DNA from: Xanthomonas hortorum pv. cynarae | Lineage (GTDB): Bacteria; Pseudomonadota; Gammaproteobacteria; Xanthomonadales; Xanthomonadaceae | DNA length: 64,000 bases | Reading direction: 5' to 3' | Assembly: GCF_002939985.1 (NCBI RefSeq) | Contig: NZ_MDFM01000003.1 | Coordinates: 165,684-229,683, forward strand | Shown: positions 54,928-64,000 of the stretch, one piece after another | Position numbering within the stretch: the first letter of the stretch is position 1 | How the letters are laid out: every line of letters begins with the position of its first letter | Translations under genes and position numbers: made by a program | The notes under the pieces: generated by a model | Told to the model about the DNA's origin: nothing | Seen by the model: the letters and a program-made list of their open reading frames with translations, nothing else | Database searches by the model: none

Positions 54928-57900
54928 ATGCCGAATGGCCGCTGGGATCTGCGCAGGAAGTACGGGCGCCGTACCTCGATCGGTGCACTGCTGATTCTCA
55001 CCGCAGGTTTGATCGCCGCCATCCTGACCGGGCTTGCGGTGCATCGGCATAACGAACTCGAGCGTGAGCAGCGTTTCAACGATGTGGTGCGCAACCTGTC
55101 GCGCAACATCAGCGAGCGCATGTATACCTTCGAACATGGCTTGCGCGGCGCACGCGGCGCGGTGATCGGCGCAGGCAGCGGGCTCATCAGTCGCGATCGC
55201 TTCACCCAGTACAGCCGCTCGCGCGATTATTCGCGTGAGTTCCCCGGTGTGCTGGGTTACGGCTATATCCATCGCGTGGCGCCCGCCGACGAAGCGGCCT
55301 TTCTGCAGGCTGCGCGTGCAGACGGTGCGCCCGATATCCATCGTCGCCCGTTGGCGCCCTGGGATGGCGAACGTTTCATGGTGCTGTATTTCGAACCCGA
55401 ATCCTCGGGCAACCGGCCGCTCGGGTTGGACATCGCCTCCGAGCCGCGCCGGCGTGCCGCTGCCTCGCAGGCATCGCGCAGCGGTGAGCCAATCATGACC
55501 TCGCCGGTCTCGCTGTCGGGGTATCGCATTCCCAGCGAAAGCGGATTTCTGGTGTTGCTCGCGGTCTATCGCGAAGGCATGCCGCTGCAGACGCCGCAAC
55601 AACGCATGCTTGCGACCACCGGCTGGGTCTACGCGCCTTTCAGCGTCGAACAGATGGTGCAAAGCACGCTGGGCGAACGCGACGACGTTGCGCTGGATCT
55701 GTCCGACAGGAACGAGCCGACCCACACGTTCTATCGCAGCGGCACGCCGTCGAGCGACAGTGCGCGTCGTCCGCCGATTGTCCAGTTGCTGCCGATCTAT
55801 GGGCGCACCTGGATCATCACCGCCCACCCCACTGCCAGCTTTCTCGCCTCGCTCCATCAGACCTCGCCGTGGTTGATGGGTAGCCTGGTAATGGGTGGCT
55901 CGGTGCTGTTCGCCGCGCTGCTCTGGCTGTATTTCAGCAACGGATTGCGCCGCGAAGAAGTGCTGCGCAAACAGATGGAACTGGCTGCACTGGTCAGCAA
56001 CTCCAGCGAAGCGATCGTTGCCGAAACCCCGGATGGACGCATCACGCACTGGAATCCGGCTGCCGAGACGATGTTCGGTTACAGCTCGGAAGAGGCGATC
56101 GGCCGCACCTTGGCAACGCTGTTGTTGCCGCAACCGTATGCGGTCCCGGAAGTCGAACACCCCGACGAGCCACATCCGGTGATGACCTCTGCAGCGCAGA
56201 TCATGCGCCACCGCGATAGCCACGCAGTCTATGTACTGGCCAGCAAGGCGCCGATCCTCGAAGGCGACGACACCCTCACCGGGCATTCGCATTTCTTCCG
56301 CGACATCTCCGAGCGGGTACGCTCGCACCAGCGCATCGTCGAACTCAATGCATCGCTCGAACACCAGGTGGCCGAGCGCACCAGCGAGCTGGTGAAATTC
56401 TCCGCGCTGCAGCGCGCGATTCTGGCGCATGCCGGTTACGCCATCATCGCCACCGATTCCAGCGGCTTTGTCACGCTGTTCAATCCGGCCGCAGAAAAGC
56501 TGCTGGGCTATCGGGCCGACGATGTCATCGGCCGACGCAAGGCCAGCCAGTTCATCGAGCCCGCAGAACTGCAGGACCGGGCGCATCTGCTCTCCGACCA
56601 GACCGGCACACCGGTGGCGCACACCTTGGAAGCGGTGGCCGCGCTGACCAGCCTCGGCCGCAGCGACACCAGCGAATGGACCTACGTCAGTCACGAAGGC
56701 CGTCACCTGCCGGTGTTGCTCACGCTGAGCACCTTGCGCGACGACAACGATCAGGTGATCGGCTACCTGGGCGTGGCGGTGGATCTCACCGAGCAGAAAC
56801 TGCACGAAAAACAGCTGCGTCTGGCGATGGACGCGGCCAAGAGCGCCAACCAGTCCAAGTCCGATTTCCTGGCCAACATGAGCCACGAAATCCGCACCCC
56901 GATGAACGCCATTCTGGGCATGCTGTATCTGCTTCAACGCAGCGAGCTGCCTGTTGCGGCGCTGGACATGGTCGCCAAGATCGATCGGTCTGCACGCTCG
57001 CTGCTGGAGATCATCAACGACATCCTGGATTTTTCCAAGATCGAAGCCGGGCGCATCGATCTGGAGCGCGCACCGTTCGACCTCAACCAGCTGTTCGACA
57101 ATATCGCCGACCTGATGCGTTCTTCGCTCAGCGCCAAGCCGGTGGAAATGATTGTCGAACCGTTGCCGCGCGACAGCCGCTGGCTGCTCGGCGATGCACT
57201 GCGCATCAATCAGGTGCTGGTCAATCTGGTCGGCAACGCGATCAAGTTCACCGAACAGGGCGAGGTGGTGCTGTCGGTGCGGCGCTTCCCCAGTGGCGAC
57301 CCGAACAAGCTCAAGCTGTTGTTCTCGGTACGCGACACCGGCATCGGCATTTCCAAGGAAAAGCAGAGCCTGATCTTTTCGCCGTTTCTGCAAGCCGACA
57401 CCTCCACCAGCCGGCGTTACGGCGGCAGCGGCCTGGGCCTGACCATCAGCCGGCGCTTGATCGAATTGATGGGCGGCGAGCTGGAAGTGGAAAGCGTGCC
57501 CGGCCGCGGCAGCGAATTCTATTTTGTGGTGACGCTGGAAAAATCCCCACCGCCGCAGGCACAGCGCGAGTTGCCGACGTTGCCGTTGGAGTCGATGCCA
57601 CGCGTGCTGATCGCCGACGACCACGATGCGGCGCTCAACAATCTGGTGCGTATCGCCACCGAACTCGGCTGGCGTGTGGATGCGGTGGCCAACGGCCAGG
57701 CCGCGTTGCAGGCGATCGAACAGGCCAGCGAGCCTTACGACATCTTCCTGCTCGACTGGCGCATGCCCGATATCGATGGCGTGGCGATCGCGCGCCAGAT
57801 ACGCGCACGTGCAACACCCGGCCCGCATCCGGTCATCGTGATGGTCACCGCGTACGAGCGCCGCCTGCTGGAGCAACATCCCGAGCAACAGGGTCTGGAT

Positions 57901-59022
57901 GCGGTGATGACCAAACCAGTGACCAGTGCAGCGCTGCATCGTCTGGTGGAACAACTGTTCGAAGGGCGCGCCGCTGCGCGCGCCGCCACACCCGCTTTCG
58001 TCGCACGCCGGCTGGAAGGCGCGCATCTGTTGCTGGTGGACGACAGCGAGATCAACTGCGAAGTGGCACAACGCATTCTCGAAGGCGAAGGCGCCATGGT
58101 CACCGTGGCGCACGATGGCGAGCAGGCCATCAACACGCTCAAGCGCGCGCCGGATCTTTTTCATCTGGTGCTGATGGATGTGCAGATGCCGGTGGTGGAC
58201 GGCTATGAAGCCACGCGACGGCTGCGGCAGATCCCTGCCCTGGCCAGTCTGCCGGTGATTGCGCTCACGGCCGGTGCGTTTCGTCCGCAACAGGAAAAAG
58301 CACTGGAAGCCGGCATGAACGGTTTCATCGCCAAGCCCTTCAACGTGGAGGAACTGATCGCTGCCATCCGCCATTTCCTGCAGCCTGCACTGCACCGCAT
58401 TCCCGCGCTTGCCCCGCAGGCCGAGCTGCACGCCGGCCCTGAGTGGCAACACGCCGATTCGGAGCTATTGGATGCGGCGCGCGCACGCAGCCTGTGGCGC
58501 GAACGCGAGCCGTATGCGCGTTATCTCCTCAAACTGCTACGCGACAATCCGGACCCGGCCGAAACCGCCGCCGAGCATCTGCGCAACAACGAACTGGCCG
58601 CCATCGGTGCGCTGGCGCACAAGCTGCGCGGCGCAGCAGGGTCGCTGGCATTACCAGCGCTGGCCGGTGCCGCCGGCGATCTGGAAAACCGCATCGATGA
58701 AGGCCACGACCTCACCTCGGCGTTGACTGCGCTCAAAGACACCATGCAGCGCACCGCCACCGCGATCCATGCCTTCCTGCAAGGCAGCGAGGACGACGAC
58801 GTCATTGTCGACGATGGTCTTGCGCTGGACGACGACAGCGTGCAGATCCTGCAGGCGGCGTTTGCCAGCGACGATGCCGACAAGATCGACCAGGCGTTGC
58901 TGATCTGCACGCCACAGTTGCCGGGTAACTTGCAGCAGGAACTGCAACGCGCCATCGAGGATTTCGACTTCCGTCGCGCCGAAGCCACGTTGCGCGACTG
59001 GCAGGCCACTCACTTCCGCTGA
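54928..59022 (+). CDS. CHASE-PAS-PAS hybrid histidine kinase with two REC domains and HPt
   Basis: 1364 residues from ATG 54928, set by AGGAAACAAG. Order: membrane helix (about 17-38), periplasmic CHASE sensor (about 75-290), second helix (about 312-336), PAS (about 350-470), PAS (about 490-615), HisKA with His653 in [11 protein letters not shown], HATPase with [20 protein letters not shown] and [18 protein letters not shown]1 (Asp943), REC2 (Asp1084) and HPt (His1231 in [10 protein letters not shown]). All phosphotransfer residues are present. The response regulator 33 bases downstream is its likely partner. Ligand unknown. Confidence 0.95.
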   Translation: MPNGRWDLRRKYGRRTSIGALLILTAGLIAAILTGLAVHRHNELEREQRFNDVVRNLSRNISERMYTFEHGLRGARGAVIGAGSGLISRDRFTQYSRSRDYSREFPGVLGYGYIHRVAPADEAAFLQAARADGAPDIHRRPLAPWDGERFMVLYFEPESSGNRPLGLDIASEPRRRAAASQASRSGEPIMTSPVSLSGYRIPSESGFLVLLAVYREGMPLQTPQQRMLATTGWVYAPFSVEQMVQSTLGERDDVALDLSDRNEPTHTFYRSGTPSSDSARRPPIVQLLPIYGRTWIITAHPTASFLASLHQTSPWLMGSLVMGGSVLFAALLWLYFSNGLRREEVLRKQMELAALVSNSSEAIVAETPDGRITHWNPAAETMFGYSSEEAIGRTLATLLLPQPYAVPEVEHPDEPHPVMTSAAQIMRHRDSHAVYVLASKAPILEGDDTLTGHSHFFRDISERVRSHQRIVELNASLEHQVAERTSELVKFSALQRAILAHAGYAIIATDSSGFVTLFNPAAEKLLGYRADDVIGRRKASQFIEPAELQDRAHLLSDQTGTPVAHTLEAVAALTSLGRSDTSEWTYVSHEGRHLPVLLTLSTLRDDNDQVIGYLGVAVDLTEQKLHEKQLRLAMDAAKSANQSKSDFLANMSHEIRTPMNAILGMLYLLQRSELPVAALDMVAKIDRSARSLLEIINDILDFSKIEAGRIDLERAPFDLNQLFDNIADLMRSSLSAKPVEMIVEPLPRDSRWLLGDALRINQVLVNLVGNAIKFTEQGEVVLSVRRFPSGDPNKLKLLFSVRDTGIGISKEKQSLIFSPFLQADTSTSRRYGGSGLGLTISRRLIELMGGELEVESVPGRGSEFYFVVTLEKSPPPQAQRELPTLPLESMPRVLIADDHDAALNNLVRIATELGWRVDAVANGQAALQAIEQASEPYDIFLLDWRMPDIDGVAIARQIRARATPGPHPVIVMVTAYERRLLEQHPEQQGLDAVMTKPVTSAALHRLVEQLFEGRAAARAATPAFVARRLEGAHLLLVDDSEINCEVAQRILEGEGAMVTVAHDGEQAINTLKRAPDLFHLVLMDVQMPVVDGYEATRRLRQIPALASLPVIALTAGAFRPQQEKALEAGMNGFIAKPFNVEELIAAIRHFLQPALHRIPALAPQAELHAGPEWQHADSELLDAARARSLWREREPYARYLLKLLRDNPDPAETAAEHLRNNELAAIGALAHKLRGAAGSLALPALAGAAGDLENRIDEGHDLTSALTALKDTMQRTATAIHAFLQGSEDDDVIVDDGLALDDDSVQILQAAFASDDADKIDQALLICTPQLPGNLQQELQRAIEDFDFRRAEATLRDWQATHFR

Positions 59023-59055
59023 CCGCCGCACGCGCCGGTTCGCAAGGATCCATCC

Positions 59056-60048
59056 ATGCCGTCCCGTCCACTGCTCTGCGTCGACGACGAATCCAGCAAC
59101 CTGGCGACCCTGCGCCAGCTGCTGCGAGACGATTTCCCGTTGGTCTTCGCCAAATCCGGCGGCGAGGCGCTGGATGCGGTCAGCCGCCACGCGCCGGCGC
59201 TGATCCTGCTGGATGTCGAATTGCCCGACATGGATGGATATGCGGTGGCGCGCACGCTCAAGCAGCAACCCTCCAGCACCACCATCCCGATCCTGTTCGT
59301 GACCTCGCGCAGCAGCGAGCAGGACCAACGCGCGGGGCTGGAAGCGGGCGCGGCCGATTACATCAGCAAGCCCTACTCGCCCGCGCTGCTCAAGGCGCGC
59401 ATCGCCACCCAACTGAAGCTGGCAGAAAATGCGCGCCTGGCCCAGCAGTACCGCGATGCGATCCATCTGCTCGGCACCGCCGGCCAGGGACAGGACGCCG
59501 ACACCGGCGCGCATATCTGGCGCATGGCTGTGTATGCGCGCGTGCTGGCCGAAACAGTCGGTTGGTCCACGCAACAGGCGCAGCTGCTGCAGGACGCCGC
59601 GCCCCTGCACGATGCCGGCAAGATCGCCGTGCCCGGCAGCATCCTGCACAAGCCCGATGCGCTGGACGAATACGAACGCTCGGTGGTGCTGCAGCATCCG
59701 CAGATCGGCCACGATTTGCTGCGTCACGGCCGCGGCCCGGTGTTTCAACTGGCCGCAGAAATCGCGCTGCATCATCACGAATGCTGGGACGGCAGCGGCT
59801 ACCCCAAGGGGTTGGCCGGCGATGCCATTCCCGAATCCGCGCGCATCGTGGCGGTGGCCGACGTCTTCGACGCGCTATGCGGGCGGCGCGCCTACAAGGC
59901 CCCATGGACGGTGGAAGATGCCGTGCGCAAGCTGGAAAGCATGGCCGGCAAACAACTGGAACCGCGCCTGGTGCAACATTTCCGCGAGGCCTTGCCGCAG
60001 ATCCTGCAGATCAAGGACGCCTGGGACAGCCCGGCTGTACAGCGTTGA
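59056..60048 (+). CDS. RpfG-like REC-HD-GYP response regulator
   Basis: 330 residues. Receiver domain with Asp53 in LLDVELPDMDG and SKPY; a linker helix; HD-GYP domain with H185-D186 (LHDAGKI), HHHE at 239-242 and GSGYPKG at 247-253, all metal and catalytic residues intact. Such proteins hydrolyse cyclic di-GMP. It lies directly after the hybrid kinase, an arrangement like RpfC-RpfG, but it is a paralogue without rpfF or rpfB nearby. Confidence 0.94.
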   Translation: MPSRPLLCVDDESSNLATLRQLLRDDFPLVFAKSGGEALDAVSRHAPALILLDVELPDMDGYAVARTLKQQPSSTTIPILFVTSRSSEQDQRAGLEAGAADYISKPYSPALLKARIATQLKLAENARLAQQYRDAIHLLGTAGQGQDADTGAHIWRMAVYARVLAETVGWSTQQAQLLQDAAPLHDAGKIAVPGSILHKPDALDEYERSVVLQHPQIGHDLLRHGRGPVFQLAAEIALHHHECWDGSGYPKGLAGDAIPESARIVAVADVFDALCGRRAYKAPWTVEDAVRKLESMAGKQLEPRLVQHFREALPQILQIKDAWDSPAVQR

Positions 60049-60071
60049 TTTGAAGTTGGCTGTCTTCCGCC

Positions 60072-60167
60072 GGACCCTCACCCCAACCCCTCTCCCGGAG
60101 GGAGAGGGGCTTTGCGATCCCTTCTCCCATCGGGAGAAGGTGGCGCGCAGCGCCGGATGAGGGTACG
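60072..60167. repeat. Composite CTCTCCC/CTTCTCCC double-hairpin repeat, copy 3
   Basis: GGACCCTCACC, then hairpin CCTCTCCCGGAGGGAGAGG, then CCTTCTCCCATCGGGAGAAGG, then GGATGAGGGTACGG: the ends are complementary, so the whole forms one large stem with two hairpins. The remainder of 60049-60450 (402 bases) holds no gene. Confidence 0.88.
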
Positions 60168-60450
60168 GCCAGCCAGGGTCGGTCAGCCAGGCGCGCCATT
60201 TAACTGCTCGCGTACTGCGTGACCATCAGCCGCCTTAGCCGCCAACCTCTGCATCAACACCGACACCCGCCATCCAACACCCAAACCACCACATCTACAT
60301 CACCACACACGCACTGTTACCCACGTGCGCTTGAACCCCGCCCCACACGAGCGGACAATGCGCGTGTTGCGCCGCACAACACCGTGCGACGCGGGCCGAT
60401 CCGGTTGCCGTCTGCGGCGCCAGCGATGCGACCCCGCAACCGAGAGTCCG

Positions 60451-61881
60451 ATGCCCTCCAGCGTGTCCGAGGCCGGCGCCCTGCCGCCGCCGCGTTATCC
60501 CGATTACCGCATCATCTCGCTGATCCTGGCCTGCGCCATTTTCATGGAGCAGATGGACGCCACCGTGCTGGCGACCGCGCTACCGACCCTGGCGCGCGAC
60601 TTCGGCGTCGCCGCGCCGGCCATGAGCATCGCCATGACCAGCTATCTGCTGGCGTTGGCGGTGCTGATTCCGGCTAGCGGCGCCATTGCCGACCGCTTCG
60701 GCCTGCGTCGCGTCTTCGGTGCATCGATCTGGGTGTTCGTCGGCGGCTCGATCCTGTGTTCGCTGGCCGACAGCCTGCCCACCATGGTCGCCGCGCGCGT
60801 GCTGCAAGGCGCCGGCGGCGCGATGATGGCCCCGCTCGGCCGGTTGATCCTGTTGCGCACCGTCGAGCGCCGGCATCTGGTGTCGGCGATGGCCTGGACG
60901 CTGGTGCCGGCCTTCATCGGCCCGATGCTCGGCCCACCGCTGGGCGGGTTTTTCGTCTCGTATCTGGATTGGCGCTGGATCTTCTACATCAACGTGCCGA
61001 TCGGCATCGCCGGCTTTTTGCTGGTGCGCCGTTTCATCCCGGAGATTCCCACCGAGTCGGCCCCTGCCCGCTTCGATCTGCGCGGTTTCGTGCTGTGCGG
61101 CACCGCATTGGGCTGTCTGTTGTTCGGCCTGGAAATGGTCAGCCAGGAAGACGGTATCGGCAAAGCGAGTTGGCTATTGGCAATCGGCGGCGGCGCGGCC
61201 CTGGGATATCTTTGGCATGCACGCCACCACCCTGCCCCGCTGCTGGATCTGAGCTTGCTGCGCATCGACTCATTTCGGCTGTCGGTGATCGGCGGTGCGC
61301 TGATGCGCATCACCCAGGGCGCGCATCCGTTCCTGCTGCCGCTGCTATTCCAGATCAGCTTCGGCATGAGCGCCGCGCATAGCGGGCGCTTGATTCTGGC
61401 CACCGCGCTCGGCGCGTTGTTGATGCGCAGCATCACCCCGCAGTTGCTGCGCCGCTTCGGCTATCGCAACAGCCTGATCGGCAATGGCGTGCTCGCCAGC
61501 CTGGGCTACATGGTGTGCGCTTTTTTCCGGCCCGACTGGCCGCAGGCCCTGATGTTCGGCCTGCTGCTGTGCTGCGGCGCCTTCATGTCGTTCCAGTTCG
61601 CCGCCTACAACACCATCGCTTACGAAAACGTCCCCGCATCGCGCATGAGCCGCGCCAGCAGCCTGTACACCACACTGCAGCAACTGATGCTCTCGGTGGG
61701 CGTGTGCGCCGGCGCGATGATCCTCAAACTGGCGATGCTGGCCGGCGACCATCTGCAACCGCAGCAACGCGATTTCTCGCTGGCGTTCTGCGTGGTGAGT
61801 CTGATTTCGCTCAGCGCCACCTGGTGGCATGTGCGTTTCGACAAGGATGCCGGTCAGGAAATGAGCGGGCACCGCGCATAG
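60451..61881 (+). CDS. DHA2-family MFS exporter (MdtD-like)
   Basis: 476 residues from ATG 60451; starts further left (60325, 60358) add an Arg-rich tail. Motifs: MEQMDATVLATALPTLARDF, ADRFGLRRVFGASI, and GPMLGPPLGGFFVSYLDWRW; about 13-14 helices. Multidrug exporter by family. No adaptor or outer-membrane partner is adjacent. Confidence 0.88.
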   Translation: MPSSVSEAGALPPPRYPDYRIISLILACAIFMEQMDATVLATALPTLARDFGVAAPAMSIAMTSYLLALAVLIPASGAIADRFGLRRVFGASIWVFVGGSILCSLADSLPTMVAARVLQGAGGAMMAPLGRLILLRTVERRHLVSAMAWTLVPAFIGPMLGPPLGGFFVSYLDWRWIFYINVPIGIAGFLLVRRFIPEIPTESAPARFDLRGFVLCGTALGCLLFGLEMVSQEDGIGKASWLLAIGGGAALGYLWHARHHPAPLLDLSLLRIDSFRLSVIGGALMRITQGAHPFLLPLLFQISFGMSAAHSGRLILATALGALLMRSITPQLLRRFGYRNSLIGNGVLASLGYMVCAFFRPDWPQALMFGLLLCCGAFMSFQFAAYNTIAYENVPASRMSRASSLYTTLQQLMLSVGVCAGAMILKLAMLAGDHLQPQQRDFSLAFCVVSLISLSATWWHVRFDKDAGQEMSGHRA

Positions 61882-61904
61882 CGCGCGTGATGAACGTGGA
61901 TTCG

Positions 61905-61934
61905 CCTGACAACACCCCACCGGGTGTTGTCAGG
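61905..61934. terminator. Bidirectional terminator-like hairpin
   Basis: CCTGACAACACCC-CACC-GGGTGTTGTCAGG: a perfect 13-bp stem with a 4-base loop, placed between the stops of two convergent genes. No long T-run. Confidence 0.68.
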
Positions 61935-61941
61935 CATGCAC

Positions 61942-62364
61942 TCAGCGCGCGTGCTTGTTTCGGCGCTGTGCGGCATCGGCACGTGTCACCAGCAGGAACG
62001 CCAGCGGAAAGCCGACTTCGATCGCGACCGCCGAAAAGATGCCTGCGTTGACGTGACCGGCAGCCCACTCCGCAACGCCCAGCACTGCCAGTAGCAGGCA
62101 CGCGGTGACGAAGCCTGCGATCACCGCCCGGCGGCCCGGCGACGGCGGCGCGTTTCTCACCAGGACCAGCATGACGCCGATGGCGGCATACAGCGGCGCG
62201 GCGCGGCGGCCGACCAGGCCCAGCGCATCGCTGTCGAACGCGACGCCCCAGTTGGCCAGCATGGTCGCAGGCGCAAGCAACCAGGCGGCGCCCAAGGCGA
62301 AAAGCAACAACGCCGATAACGTGGCCAGGGAGCGGAACGCACGTGACGCGGTGGGCGTGCTCAT
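61942..62364 (-). CDS. Small four-helix membrane protein
   Basis: 140 residues with four likely membrane segments (about 11-31, 49-68, 82-100, 106-127) and a basic tail. Its ATG overlaps the stop of the oxidoreductase upstream (ATGA), so the two are translated together. No family function recognised. Confidence 0.78.
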   Translation of the reverse strand: MSTPTASRAFRSLATLSALLLFALGAAWLLAPATMLANWGVAFDSDALGLVGRRAAPLYAAIGVMLVLVRNAPPSPGRRAVIAGFVTACLLLAVLGVAEWAAGHVNAGIFSAVAIEVGFPLAFLLVTRADAAQRRNKHAR

Positions 62365-63347
62365 GCGTTCACGTCCACCACAGTGCGCCCCTGCACCTTG
62401 CCTTCCAATAGCTGGACAGCACTCTGCGGCACCTCGGCCAGGCCGATGGTGTGGATCGTCGTTGCAAGCTTGTCCAGATCCAGATCACGCGCCAGACGCG
62501 ACCAGGCCTGCACGCGCACGGCTTGCGGCGCGTTGACCGAATCGATGCCGGCCAGGGTGACATTGCGCAGGATGAAAGGCAGCACCGATGCCGGCAGTTG
62601 AACGCCTTGCGCCATGCCGAAGGCGGTGACGACGCCGCGATACTGCGTCTGCGCCAGCGCGTTTGCCAGCGTGTGGCTGCCCACCGCATCCACCACACCG
62701 GCCCAGCGTTCCTTGCCGATCGGCGAACCGGGCTCGGACAAGCTGGCGCGGTCGATGATCTCGGCGGCGCCCAGGCTGTGCAGATACTCGGCCTGCTCCA
62801 GGCGGCCGGTGGAGGCGAGCACGCGATAGCCCAGGCCCGACAGCAAGGCAATGGCGACCGAACCGGCACCGCCGTTTGCGCCGGTGACCAGGATGTCGCC
62901 GCGTTCGGGTGTCAGCCCGCCGTGCTCCAATGCCAGCACCGCCAGCATGGCGGTGTAGCCGGCAGTACCAATCGCCATCGCATCGCGCGTGGAAAATGCG
63001 TCCGGAATCTTGACCAACCAATCGCCAGGCACCCGCGCCTTCTGCGCGTAGCCGCCATGATGGGTCTGACTCAATCCCCAGCCATTGGCCAGCACACGAT
63101 CTCCTATCGCAATGCCTGGATAAGTGGATGCCTGGACCACGCCGGCAAAATCGATGCCCGGAATCAAGGGGAAATTGCGAATGATCGGGCCACGCCCGGT
63201 GACTGCCATCGCGTCCTTGTAGTTGACGGTGGAGTAGTCGATAGCCACCGTGACATCGCCCGGCATCAGGTCGTCTTCATTGAGCTGGACGATGCTGGTA
63301 GCAACCATCTCGCTGATTTGATTGGCGAGTAAGGCATTGAAGGTCAT
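62361..63347 (-). CDS. YhdH/AcuI-type MDR oxidoreductase
   Basis: 328 residues from ATG 63347. Zinc-free medium-chain reductase: GIDFAGVVQ, GTAGYTAMLAVLALE, nucleotide-binding VTGANGGAGSVAIALL and FGMAQGVQLPASVLPFILRN. The YhdH/AcuI group includes acrylyl-CoA reductases and quinone reductases; the substrate here is open. A GGAG-type site (AAGGAGAAGG) precedes the start. The IS at 63456 lies about 110 bases upstream and may affect its promoter. Confidence 0.9.
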   Translation of the reverse strand: MTFNALLANQISEMVATSIVQLNEDDLMPGDVTVAIDYSTVNYKDAMAVTGRGPIIRNFPLIPGIDFAGVVQASTYPGIAIGDRVLANGWGLSQTHHGGYAQKARVPGDWLVKIPDAFSTRDAMAIGTAGYTAMLAVLALEHGGLTPERGDILVTGANGGAGSVAIALLSGLGYRVLASTGRLEQAEYLHSLGAAEIIDRASLSEPGSPIGKERWAGVVDAVGSHTLANALAQTQYRGVVTAFGMAQGVQLPASVLPFILRNVTLAGIDSVNAPQAVRVQAWSRLARDLDLDKLATTIHTIGLAEVPQSAVQLLEGKVQGRTVVDVNA

Positions 63348-63455
63348 AGCCTTCTCCTTCGGATTGAAGCCACGCGCGTGACTGCGCGCGGCGGTGCATA
63401 GCAACGGCGTGCAGTCGCTGCGATCGCCGCTGCCGGTCTATGCGATATGTAACTA

Positions 63456-64000
63456 GGGCCTGTTAACACATCCGAAGCCCATCAACGACTAGGACGAAGC
63501 TGAGGAATCCAAGGAACTTGACATCCAGCTTCTCGAAGCGCGAGAAAATCCGGCGGTAGCCTTTCAAGCGACGGAACAGTCTCTCTACTTCGTTGCGCCG
63601 CTTGTACATCTCCCGGTTGTATTCCCAAGGCTCGACCCGATTGGATTTCGGTGGAACCACCGGAACGAAGCCAAGATCGAGCGCCAACTGGCGGGTTTCG
63701 TTGCCTTCATAAGCACGGTCCATCAACAAATGAATCGGCCGCTCCACTGGCCCGAGGTGTTCAAGCAACGCGCGGCCTGCAGGTGCGTCATGCACGTTGC
63801 CAGGCGTCAATCCAAAGGTGATGGCTGTTCGAGCATCTGCGGCAACCATATGAATCTTGGTGTTCCATCCACTGCGGGACTTGCCGACGGCCTGCGGGCC
63901 GTTTTTTTTAATGTACCCGTGCCATCGGGATGGACCTTGACGCTGGTGGAGTCCAGCGAGACTGCTTCGATTTTGATGCGCACGATCTGGGACTTCTGCA
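63456..64000 (-). mobile_element. IS5-family insertion sequence (IS427-like), cut by right edge
   Basis: The left end appears to be GGGCCTGTTAACA at 63456, right after CTA, next to the transposase stop at 63463. The other end and the target duplication lie beyond the window. Confidence 0.82.
63463..64000 (-). CDS. IS5-family transposase in two frames joined by a -1 frameshift
   Basis: Two frames on the minus strand. The upstream frame, entering from the edge, reads AVSLDSTSVKVHPDGTG and holds the first catalytic Asp (LDST). A run of eight A (63902-63909) follows; slipping back one base continues as KNGPQAVGKSRSGWNTKIH and then the open frame from 63849, with the second Asp in LLMDRAYEG and the Glu in RRNEVERLFRRLKG. 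So all DDE residues exist only in the fused product. This is normal for IS427-type elements and is not a pseudogene sign by itself. Confidence 0.85.
   Translation of the reverse strand, partial: AEVPDRAHQNRSSLAGLHQRQGPSRWHGYIKKNGPQAVGKSRSGWNTKIHMVAADARTAITFGLTPGNVHDAPAGRALLEHLGPVERPIHLLMDRAYEGNETRQLALDLGFVPVVPPKSNRVEPWEYNREMYKRRNEVERLFRRLKGYRRIFSRFEKLDVKFLGFLSFVLVVDGLRMC

Noticed and set aside
54853..58452. A 1199-codon open frame antisense to the hybrid kinase
   Set aside because: His/Gln/Arg-rich with no domain; it is the complement of a strongly recognisable multi-domain gene.
63463..64000. Broken transposase pseudogene
   Set aside because: The frame change falls exactly on an A8 run typical of programmed frameshifting in this IS group, and all visible catalytic residues are intact.

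Overview
The window is GC-rich chromosomal DNA from a gammaproteobacterium, and gene content points to Xanthomonas. It carries a candidate type III effector behind a plant-inducible promoter (PIP) box, cytochrome b with the PVWY Qo motif, a hybrid kinase/HD-GYP pair, and dense dispersed hairpin repeats. The species cannot be fixed from the sequence alone. Most of the window is housekeeping or metabolic; the accessory-looking parts are the effector, four repeat blocks and an insertion sequence (IS) cut by the right edge.

Layout. 1-8.2 kb: an Lhr-type helicase running off the left edge, an LRR-less NEL-type effector candidate with its PIP promoter, a DUF3301 protein, sspB and sspA. 8.3-8.9 kb: a repeat block. 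9.1-11.8 kb: the cytochrome bc1 operon petABC. 11.9-14.7 kb: a lytic transglycosylase, a frameshifted YafY-type regulator and a divergent GST. 14.7-22.6 kb: miaB, a TGTGGA/TCCACA-rich spacer, then phoH, ybeY, corC, a DUF4105/Lnb-like protein and corA, with two small secreted proteins between them.

23.2-40.8 kb is mainly a polyamine uptake and catabolism region. It matches the Pseudomonas spuABCDEFGH operon with divergent spuI: gamma-glutamyl-GABA hydrolase, glutamine synthetase-like ligase, polyamine aminotransferase, binding protein, ATPase and two permeases on the minus strand, and a second ligase plus FAD oxidase on the plus strand. A complete three-gene MFS efflux system sits inside the transporter, between binding protein and ATPase, on the same strand. 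A succinate-semialdehyde dehydrogenase at 23.2 kb could finish the pathway. A REC-REC-GGDEF diguanylate cyclase (41.5 kb) and an MHS transporter (42.8 kb) follow.

From 44.3 kb come further repeats; an operon with an OFA-family oxalate/formate transporter, fdhD, a YdeP/FdhF-like molybdoenzyme and a small protein; an omega-aminotransferase; an orphan ParB-like protein; a DUF445 protein; a CHASE-PAS-PAS hybrid kinase with an RpfG-like REC-HD-GYP regulator; an MFS exporter; and an AcuI/YhdH-type oxidoreductase with a small membrane protein.

The two observations most worth pursuing are the HrpX-type promoter in front of an LRR-less NEL protein, and a family of about 102-bp two-stem repeats whose arms differ between copies yet stay paired, next to two unrelated tandem expansions of their left arm.
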